From NCBI GenBank assembly GCA_964348225.1, contig CAYGBM010000006.1:1-25484 (forward strand): DNA of 25,484 nucleotides, given 5' to 3'. The notes under the pieces are model-generated. The model was not told the DNA's origin. It searched no databases and saw only the letters and a program-made list of their open reading frames with translations. Origin of the DNA: CAYGBM01 sp964348225. GTDB lineage: Bacteria > Patescibacteriota > Minisyncoccia > Minisyncoccales > CG1-02-41-26. Within the stretch, counting starts at the first letter, position 1. Each line of letters opens with the position of its first letter. Below, piece after piece: positions 1-5,517 of the stretch. The position numbers and the translations under genes were made by a program.

Positions 1-833
1 CGATATTCCGCCAGCCTTTCCTCCATCTTCCATCGGCCAACCTTGCTGAGGTCGTATCTTTGGAAATTACAGAACATATTGGTAATCAATTCTCTAGCAG
101 CATCAGGGCTAACCAAATCGCCGGGCCTTAATTTTCGGTAGACCTCAACAAAAGCCTCTTCTCTGCTTGAAGTTGAATCCCGAGACAGGGTTTTATCAAT
201 GTATTTTATCTCTCCCCTGTCTACATCTTCAAACTCTTTTTTGAGCTTTCCTTTTTCATGGAGCCCAAAAGCCCGAAGTAGGGTGGTAGAGGCAACCTTT
301 CTTTGGCGGTTAATACGAACCCCAATAAAACCAGAGGTGTCTGTATCAAACTCAAGCCAAGCCCCTCTAGTGGGTATAACCTTAGCGCCAAAGAAATTTT
401 TTCCATGAAAGTTTCTGGCTGTAAAGAAAACGCCTGAAGAACGAATAAGCTGGGGGATAACCACTCTTTCCACTCCGTTTATAATAAAAATGCCGTTTTC
501 TGTCATCAAGGGAAAATCGGCTAAAAACACCTCCTGCTCTTTTACTTCTCCTGTTTTCAGATTCTTGAGGCGGAACTTCACCCTTAAAGGAGCATCAAAA
601 GAATCATCATTTTCTCGAGCCTCAAAGCCACTCTTGTATTTCGGCTTACCCAGCTTAAAACTGACAAAGTCAAGCTCAAATTGTTCGCCTGTATAATCAT
701 AAACTGGGAACATCTCTTGAAAAAGTTCTCCCAAATCCCTATTCCAAAACTGCTCCCAACTATCTTTCTGTAGTTGAAGCAAGTAGCCAAGATGAAAGGA
801 GAGTTTAGATTTTGAAAAGCTTTTGACTTTCAT
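1..833 (-). CDS. rpoB: DNA-directed RNA polymerase subunit beta, N-terminal part (runs off the window)
   Basis: This is the N-terminal 277 residues of the RNA polymerase beta subunit, part of the core transcription enzyme. The reading frame is open from the ATG at 833 to the window edge. Recognisable family sequence includes the N-terminal protrusion (FPLMTENGIFIINGVERVVI), the segment IPTRGAWLEFDTD, and near the edge RYDLSKVGRWKMEERL, a strongly conserved rpoB block. The start is chosen because it opens with MKVKSFSKSKLSF just before conserved sequence, with a strong promoter 141 bases upstream. No clear Shine-Dalgarno is visible. The roughly 130-base leader carries a possible attenuator. 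The preceding gene is unrelated and ends at a strong terminator, so rpoB starts its own unit here rather than following rplJ/rplL directly. Confidence 0.96.
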   Translation of the reverse strand, partial: MKVKSFSKSKLSFHLGYLLQLQKDSWEQFWNRDLGELFQEMFPVYDYTGEQFELDFVSFKLGKPKYKSGFEARENDDSFDAPLRVKFRLKNLKTGEVKEQEVFLADFPLMTENGIFIINGVERVVIPQLIRSSGVFFTARNFHGKNFFGAKVIPTRGAWLEFDTDTSGFIGVRINRQRKVASTTLLRAFGLHEKGKLKKEFEDVDRGEIKYIDKTLSRDSTSSREEAFVEVYRKLRPGDLVSPDAARELITNMFCNFQRYDLSKVGRWKMEERLAEY

Positions 834-877
834 AGGAATAAACCAAAAAATAGATTCGCACTTTTGATTTAAATACG

Positions 878-903
878 AAAAAATCCCCCCTCCCCAGGAA
901 GGG
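878..903 (-). terminator. possible transcription attenuator in the rpoB leader
   Basis: Reading the minus strand, CCCTTCC (903-897) pairs with GGAGGGG (893-887) around a 3-base loop, and GGA plus six T follow. It lies inside the transcribed rpoB leader, 45 bases before the ATG. It has the form of a short intrinsic terminator, so it could attenuate rpoB. A second small hairpin, GTTCA/TGAAC, sits just upstream around 904-922. Function is inferred from structure only. Confidence 0.45.
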
Positions 904-973
904 TTCAAAAAAGGTGAACGTTATTTAACAATTAATTTCTAAAATAGCCAAGGTAATTTTAAAATGTAAGTCT

Positions 974-1001
974 ATTATACAAACTTAAAAAAGCTTGTCA
1001 A
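974..1001 (-). promoter_or_regulatory. sigma-70-type promoter of rpoB
   Basis: On the minus strand there is a consensus -35 TTGACA (1001-996), a 16-base spacer and a consensus -10 TATAAT (979-974). Transcription would start near 967, giving a leader of about 134 bases. The first T of the -35 is also the last base of the CTCTAACGGGGT repeat end at 1012-1001. Confidence 0.85.
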
Positions 1002-1012
1002 CCCCGTTAGAG
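1001..1012. repeat. single end of the ACCCCGTTAGA repeat family
   Basis: ACCCCGTTAGAG is identical to the terminus of the element at 3545-3682 and close to that at 12405-12510. Only one end is present here, between the terminator of the 779-aa gene and the rpoB promoter. It may be a remnant of a larger element. Confidence 0.6.
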
Positions 1013-1018
1013 TAATCA

Positions 1019-1059
1019 AAAAGCAAAATGGTCAGCCTAAGGCTGACCATTTTGCTTTT
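1019..1059 (-). terminator. strong hairpin terminator after the 779-aa secreted-protein gene
   Basis: A perfect 19-bp stem (1019-1037 with 1041-1059) closes a 3-base TAA loop. One arm is AAAAGCAAAATGGTCAGCC. It begins about 30 bases after the stop at 1088, and the A/T-rich foot would give a U tract in either direction. It separates this gene from the rpoB promoter. Confidence 0.85.
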
Positions 1060-1087
1060 CCACAAAGCGGAGTACGTCTGGTTATTC

Positions 1088-3427
1088 TTAAGGGCAAAGT
1101 GCGCATATTGGATAATCCTCCATATAGGGCAAAGTATCACATGATATAGAAAAGGACAATTTCCAATCATCACTTTGACAAAACTCTTCAACGCTGGCAA
1201 AGGTAGATTTATTCTCCCCCAAGCAATCTGACAGACAATTGCATGGATTTTCCTTCTCCTCGCAAACTCCGTTGCCGCAATTTATACAACGTCCCCACGG
1301 AGCACCGACCTCTCGTCCAGTATCGTAGCATAAATCGGCAATAGAAATCCTTGTATCCATCCCGCTCTGCCACTCTGTCAAGCCAGAACAACAATTTGCT
1401 GGATAATCTTCATAAACAGAAGAAAATGTTTCTCCTTCTGCTGCGCAATCAACAACACTAAAATAATCATCACTCTCATCATAAACAGAAGGATCATAGG
1501 CATCCCTAATCTTCACCTTGTAATCAGAACCTATTTGATAGCTATCAGACAAAGTCCAGAGATAGCTTCCTGTATTGGGCATGCTGGGCACAGGGATTCC
1601 TTTCACAAGCTGAGTTAAAGTTTGGTGAACCCTGCCAGCTTTCATAATATCTATCATCACATACTCTCTGAGATTCTGTGAAGTCCAGGTAATAGCGTAG
1701 CTACTTCCTCTGGTAATTTTTTCTCCTCCATTGGGAGAGTTCACGCTCAAAGCTTTTGCAGGCTCAGGAGAAACAATGATGGTCATTATATTCCCGGTGG
1801 CACCGCCGGTTTCTTTAATCGGCACACCTGAAGGATACTCATACGAATCTATATAATTTGCAACATCGCCTATGGGAATAAAGGCTTGTAAGGAATGAGC
1901 GGTTGTAGTTTCTGGAACATCAACTACAAGCTTAAAGATTTCCGGAGTTCCTTTCTTGAGTATTGTACTGCCATGAAACCACATATTAGAGGAGGGATTC
2001 CCCTGTGTTGCACCCCATTGTTCACCGTTTATAAACAACCGGGCATTCTTAAGGTCTCCGAAACTAAGATACTTGAAGGTGTCAGTTACATCTTTTTCTA
2101 CAGTAATAAGAATCCCTGTAACCTTAGCATCTACTCCAGCTTCAAGCTCAAAGGCAAATATTGGTACACTTGCAGTACCAGCCCTTATAAGCTGAGGGGG
2201 CGGAGATGAAGAAGATATAGAAACAGTTAATTTTTCTGCTACTTCAACAACACTAAAATAATCATCGCTCTCATCATAAACAGAAGGATCATAGGCATCC
2301 CTAATCTTCACTTTGTAATCAGAACCCAGTTGGTATGAGTCAGACAGTTCCCAAACATAACTGCCAGTATTGGGTATGCTGGGCACACCAATACCTTGCA
2401 CCAGCTGGCTAAGGGTTTGATGAACCAGGCCGCCTTTCAGGATGTCTATCATCACATAGTCCCTTAGGCCTTCGGAAGTCCAGGTGATGGTGTAGCTGCT
2501 GCCTCTGGTAATTTGTTCGCCTCCGTTGGGAGAGTTGACACTAACGGACTTGGCTGGTTCAGGAGCTGGTTGTTCACAAGCGCCATTACTACAACTGGCA
2601 TTATCGGCACAGACATGCACTTCCTCTTTCACAAGATCTCCCTCGCAAAAATATTCTCTTACTGAAAAAGCGCCATAACAATAGTCAGGATAACTTCTAT
2701 TTGCCTGTGTGGCTGTTCCCTTTTCATAATAATTTTTGCCTCCGTCAGAATCAGTGCAAGCTGTCACTTCACAATCTTGAGGGCAATTACATTTGTTTTC
2801 GCCCTTGCCGCAAGTACCGTTGCTGCAGTAAGTGCAAACGTCAAAAGGGTCCGCACCAAGAATATTACAAGTAGCATCGTAGGCACTTACTCTGCTAATT
2901 TGAGAAAGGCCAGCACAACATGACTGCGAACCTTGTCGTAGTATATCCTCGCCCTCCTTTACGCAAGTCGTTGGCTGAACTGCGCAGCCATAAAGCTCAT
3001 TCAGTTTTGCTCGGGTGGTTCTGCCCACGTAGCCAGTGCCATAAGTTAAGCCCCAAGGGGCTAAAATATCTTCTCTGTATTTCTCTTGAAATCCAGTAAC
3101 GGCTGAAGCACAGTACTCATCAAAGATGCCATTCGTGTTTTTGTCATAGACCAAATCGCCCTCCTTGCCTAAGGCAAGCTGCAAGGCCTCCACTTCGGCT
3201 CCCTGGTCCCCGATTCTTAAATTAATCTCAAAATCATGGCACCAAGCTTCTTCTCCGTCCTCAATTTCAGCTAATTGCTGTTGGAGTTGAAGGATTTGCT
3301 GCTGAAGTTCAGCAATTTGGGCTCGGATTTCATCAGCAGTTATGGCCTGAACCTTTGGAGCAGTGCTGAAAAGGGATAAAAGGAACATCCCTAAGAAAGC
3401 AACAAGAAAAGATTTTTTTAATAACAT
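1088..3427 (-). CDS. large secreted peptidoglycan-binding, Cys-rich surface protein with two Ig-like repeats
   Basis: A 779-residue exported protein. Residues 1-28 form a signal peptide (hydrophobic SFLVAFLGMFLLSLF, then Ala-rich PKVQA). Residues 30-60 are a Gln/Leu-rich coiled coil. Residues about 63-148 resemble a PG_binding_1 domain (RIGDQGAEVEALQLAL, then TGFQEKYRED and TRAKLNELYG). Cys-rich segments follow, with the CPR-style cluster CSNGTCGKGENKCNCPQDC. Residues about 289-394 and 557-659 are near-identical copies of a SVNSPNGGE...ITWTS module, resembling Ser/Thr-rich Kre9/KNH-type beta-sandwich domains. They flank a different beta-rich domain. The C-terminus is again Cys-rich (CINCGNGVCEEKENPCNC). 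It is probably a cell-envelope protein anchored to peptidoglycan, with disulphide-bonded domains outside the cell; its ligand is unknown. It is transcribed alone between promoter 3517-3545 and terminator 1019-1059. Confidence 0.85.
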   Translation of the reverse strand: MLLKKSFLVAFLGMFLLSLFSTAPKVQAITADEIRAQIAELQQQILQLQQQLAEIEDGEEAWCHDFEINLRIGDQGAEVEALQLALGKEGDLVYDKNTNGIFDEYCASAVTGFQEKYREDILAPWGLTYGTGYVGRTTRAKLNELYGCAVQPTTCVKEGEDILRQGSQSCCAGLSQISRVSAYDATCNILGADPFDVCTYCSNGTCGKGENKCNCPQDCEVTACTDSDGGKNYYEKGTATQANRSYPDYCYGAFSVREYFCEGDLVKEEVHVCADNASCSNGACEQPAPEPAKSVSVNSPNGGEQITRGSSYTITWTSEGLRDYVMIDILKGGLVHQTLSQLVQGIGVPSIPNTGSYVWELSDSYQLGSDYKVKIRDAYDPSVYDESDDYFSVVEVAEKLTVSISSSSPPPQLIRAGTASVPIFAFELEAGVDAKVTGILITVEKDVTDTFKYLSFGDLKNARLFINGEQWGATQGNPSSNMWFHGSTILKKGTPEIFKLVVDVPETTTAHSLQAFIPIGDVANYIDSYEYPSGVPIKETGGATGNIMTIIVSPEPAKALSVNSPNGGEKITRGSSYAITWTSQNLREYVMIDIMKAGRVHQTLTQLVKGIPVPSMPNTGSYLWTLSDSYQIGSDYKVKIRDAYDPSVYDESDDYFSVVDCAAEGETFSSVYEDYPANCCSGLTEWQSGMDTRISIADLCYDTGREVGAPWGRCINCGNGVCEEKENPCNCLSDCLGENKSTFASVEEFCQSDDWKLSFSISCDTLPYMEDYPICALCP
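1451..1757 (-). repeat. downstream copy of the ~310-bp intragenic duplication
   Basis: This matches 2246-2566 at an offset of 795 bases (265 codons). The first 80 or so bases are almost identical between copies, including silent positions, which points to recent duplication or gene conversion of the Ig-like module. Confidence 0.8.
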
Positions 3428-3516
3428 ATAGCTTTCTTTTTGCCATAATCTTTTTACTTTCTCTGCAAAAAGGTTATAACAGAAAGATAAATTAAATATT
3501 TTTAAACCTTTATCCT

Positions 3517-3545
3517 ATAATATCCCCCCCTACTTGTGATGTCAA
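3517..3545 (-). promoter_or_regulatory. promoter of the 779-aa secreted-protein gene
   Basis: The minus strand has TTGACA (3545-3540), a 17-base spacer and TATTAT (3522-3517). Transcription would begin near 3510, about 83 bases before the ATG at 3427. The first T of the -35 coincides with the terminal base of the repeat element at 3545-3682, the same geometry as at rpoB. Confidence 0.7.
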
Positions 3546-3682
3546 CCCCGTTAGAGACCGCTTATGTGGTATGTGTATGTTTTACTAAACTTAAAAGACG
3601 TAACGTTAGCATATTGACTTGTTAATAACCTGCAAAAAAGAATTTTATAAAATTCTTTTTTGCCCAAGGTCTCTAACGGGGT
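3545..3682. mobile_element. MITE-like element, 138 bp, with 15-bp perfect terminal inverted repeats
   Basis: The ends are ACCCCGTTAGAGACC (3545-3559) and its reverse complement (3668-3682). Inside is a perfect 32-bp palindrome at 3632-3663 (half-site GCAAAAAAGAATTTTA). No protein is encoded. The right end overlaps the last bases of rodA, so the rodA stop codon is part of the element junction. The left end abuts the -35 box of the next gene. The internal palindrome may also terminate rodA transcription. Confidence 0.65.
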
Positions 3683-4773
3683 CAACTCCCTTTTTCCAGG
3701 CTCATTAAAATGCCAAGCCCAAGATAAAAGGCTAAAAGCTGGGAGCCCCCGTAGCTGACAAAGGGCAGAGGAATGCCAACAACCGGGAAAAGCCCAAGAC
3801 ACATGCCTATGTTGATAAAGCTTTGGGATAAAATCAAAAAACCAAGCCCTTGAGCAAACAAACGGGTAAAATTATTAGTGGCTCTAACTGCAATCTTAAT
3901 AATTCTCCAAAAAAGAAAAAACAAGCCAGCCAACAATATAAAAACACCCAAAAAGCCTGTTTCTTCAGCAATGGAGGAAAAAATAAAGTCGGTCTGGGGT
4001 TCTGGTAAGAATCCGTACTGGGTTTGCGACCCCTTTCCAATTCCTTTGCCAAACAAACCGCCTGACCCTATGGCAATTTTTGATTGGTTTACGCTCCAAG
4101 AGATTCCCTTTTTATCAAGCTGGGGGTTTAAAAAGCTCAAAATCCTCTGCTTTTGATAATCTCTCAGCCAGAATCTCCAGCCTAAAGCAAAAAGAATCAA
4201 AAAGATTAAGGTTAAAACCAAAAAATGGCGAAGTTTTATCCCGGAAAAAATAATAATACCTAGCCAAACTGCAATTAAGGCAATGGCTGAACCCAAATCT
4301 GGTTGTCCTAAGATCAAAAGAGCAGGCAAAAGAGCATAAAGCCCTGAAGAAAAAATCGGCTGAAACCTTTTGAGTTCAACATGACGAGTAGAAAAGTATT
4401 TGCTAAGCACAATAATTAAAACAATAGCAGCAAAAGGCACAGGGTCTAAAGAAAAAAAGCCCAACCTGTACCATCCCCTTACCCCCCTCACCTCTGTGCC
4501 AAAAAAAAGAAGGCCAGCCAAGCTTAAAAGGGAAAAAAGATACAAGCCAAACACCAAGTAGGAATTTGTTCTCAAAAACCTTAGGTCAAAGAAGCTAACA
4601 AAAATCAATAAAAAAACAGCAACGGCGAAAAAGATAATCTGTTTTTTAAAATTGGTAAAATCTCCTCCAGAGATTGAAGAACTATAAATAGATAAAAGCC
4701 CAAAAGAAGTCAAAAGGATAGCCGGCAGAATTAAAGCCCAATCATTTTTTCTAAAAAACTTCAAGAATTTCAT
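3682..4773 (-). CDS. rodA: RodA/FtsW-family SEDS peptidoglycan glycosyltransferase
   Basis: A SEDS-family polytopic membrane protein that polymerises lipid II into glycan strands, working with a class B penicillin-binding protein in cell elongation. The 363-residue product begins MKFLKFFRKNDWALILP. Many hydrophobic segments and SEDS signatures are visible: YSSSISGG after the first helix, the loop RGVRGWYRLGFFSLDP, QPDLGSAI, GSGGLFGKGIGKGSQTQYGF, and the C-terminal PFVSYGGSQL. These favour RodA over FtsW, though family assignment is more certain than the subtype. A TTG at 4791 would extend it by six residues but lies within a palindrome, so ATG 4773 is preferred. The stop codon TGA (3684-3682) falls at the end of a MITE-like repeat. 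No partner penicillin-binding protein gene is in the window. Confidence 0.92.
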   Translation of the reverse strand: MKFLKFFRKNDWALILPAILLTSFGLLSIYSSSISGGDFTNFKKQIIFFAVAVFLLIFVSFFDLRFLRTNSYLVFGLYLFSLLSLAGLLFFGTEVRGVRGWYRLGFFSLDPVPFAAIVLIIVLSKYFSTRHVELKRFQPIFSSGLYALLPALLILGQPDLGSAIALIAVWLGIIIFSGIKLRHFLVLTLIFLILFALGWRFWLRDYQKQRILSFLNPQLDKKGISWSVNQSKIAIGSGGLFGKGIGKGSQTQYGFLPEPQTDFIFSSIAEETGFLGVFILLAGLFFLFWRIIKIAVRATNNFTRLFAQGLGFLILSQSFINIGMCLGLFPVVGIPLPFVSYGGSQLLAFYLGLGILMSLEKGS

Positions 4774-4782
4774 ATTATCGGC

Positions 4783-4818
4783 CTGTTTCAAATTTTAACG
4801 ATCGGAAAATTTTGAAAC
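4783..4818. repeat. palindromic repeat between the PaaX/Cas2-like gene and rodA
   Basis: The first 22 bases (4783-4804) are identical to the first 22 of the perfect palindrome at 5459-5496. The other half (GGAAAATTTTGAAAC) is degenerate. It lies between the stop of the PaaX/Cas2-like gene and the start of rodA. Confidence 0.8.
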
Positions 4819-4820
4819 GT

Positions 4821-5438
4821 TTACTTATCTCCTAACATTTCTAATATCTCTGCTTTACGGTCAACTTTATCAACTGTAAAAATGAAAACATAGCTACCAA
4901 GACCTGCTTCTTCCATTTCTTTGCAAAAACTTTCTGGCAAGGGGTACTTTCCTACATACACGCTTTTTTGCAGTTGCTGGTACTGCATTAAAAGAAGTTC
5001 TCTCCTAATTAGTCGTCTCCAATGTTTTTTCTTTTCTGGAACATCAAAGATTACTATCCGCAATTTTCCATCCCACTTCTTTTTTAAAATTGAATACCTA
5101 TTCTGAATATAAGCGACAAATTTTTTACCTTCATCAGTTAAACAATAAATCTTCTGCTTTGGATCCTTGATGATCAAGCCATCTTTTATCAAACGATGGA
5201 GATTTGTTCTTATAGTTGCTTTTTGAAACTCTACAGCTTTCTTTTTATAAGGACCTATCCCAAATGTCCATTTCATTAATGCAAATCCAGGGTAGGAACT
5301 GGGTAAATCTTCTAAAAAGCCGCGACCGCTTTCTTTGAGGGCAAATAAAATGCACGAGGCAGCGTTTGGCTTCTGTTTGAATAACCTCTGGGTAAAATTT
5401 CTTTTTTTCATTTGAAAGAAATATTTCTTCGTCGGCAT
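4821..5438 (-). CDS. PaaX-like winged-helix protein with a C-terminal Cas2-like ferredoxin-fold domain
   Basis: A 205-residue protein. Residues about 30-110 form a winged-helix DNA-binding part (ATIRTNLHRLIKDGLI, then YCLTDEGKKFVAYIQ). Residues about 120-205 resemble the PaaX C-terminal/Cas2 fold: KLRIVIFDVPEKKKHWRRLI has the conserved Asp after the first strand, followed by LQKSVYVGKYPLP, the counterpart of the Cas2 vQ-SVF strand. Such proteins are often labelled Cas2 in CPR genomes, but there is no cas1, other cas gene or CRISPR array here. A transcriptional regulator or a solo nuclease-fold protein is more likely than a CRISPR adaptation factor. The gene is bracketed by palindromes 4783-4818 and 5459-5496. 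A promoter (5467-5440) ends one base before ATG 5438, so ATG 5411 (MKKRNFTQRLF) may be the real start. The molecular role is inferred. Confidence 0.8.
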   Translation of the reverse strand: MPTKKYFFQMKKRNFTQRLFKQKPNAASCILFALKESGRGFLEDLPSSYPGFALMKWTFGIGPYKKKAVEFQKATIRTNLHRLIKDGLIIKDPKQKIYCLTDEGKKFVAYIQNRYSILKKKWDGKLRIVIFDVPEKKKHWRRLIRRELLLMQYQQLQKSVYVGKYPLPESFCKEMEEAGLGSYVFIFTVDKVDRKAEILEMLGDK

Positions 5439-5439
5439 A

Positions 5440-5467
5440 ATATTAGATGCTCATCAAGCTGTTTCAA
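5440..5467 (-). promoter_or_regulatory. candidate promoter of the PaaX/Cas2-like gene, overlapping the palindrome
   Basis: Minus-strand TTGAAA (5467-5462), 16-base spacer, TAATAT (5445-5440). The -35 lies in the arm of palindrome 5459-5496, so a protein bound there would cover it. That arrangement fits autorepression by the winged-helix product. It also implies a start near 5433, which favours the internal ATG at 5411. Confidence 0.5.
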
Positions 5468-5496
5468 ATTTTAACGATCGTTAAAATTTGAAACAG
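5459..5496. repeat. perfect 38-bp palindrome upstream of the PaaX/Cas2-like gene
   Basis: The half-site is CTGTTTCAAATTTTAACGA; the second half is its exact reverse complement, centred on CGATCG. It lies between the ligA stop and the start of the PaaX/Cas2-like gene and recurs in degenerate form on the gene's other side. It could be an operator, a terminator for ligA, or an end of a small mobile unit. Confidence 0.9.
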
Positions 5497-5517
5497 ATAT
5501 CCTTATTTCGTCCAAAA

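Noticed and set aside
834..960. Riboswitch in the rpoB leader
   Set aside because: Only a simple hairpin with a T-run is seen; no conserved aptamer motif could be recognised.
3551..3802. 83-codon minus-strand frame at the rodA end
   Set aside because: It is an out-of-frame overlap of rodA and the MITE-like element.
4821..5496. CRISPR-Cas adaptation locus suggested by the Cas2-like domain
   Set aside because: No cas1 or effector gene and no array of regularly spaced repeats is present; the palindromes are not direct repeats with spacers.
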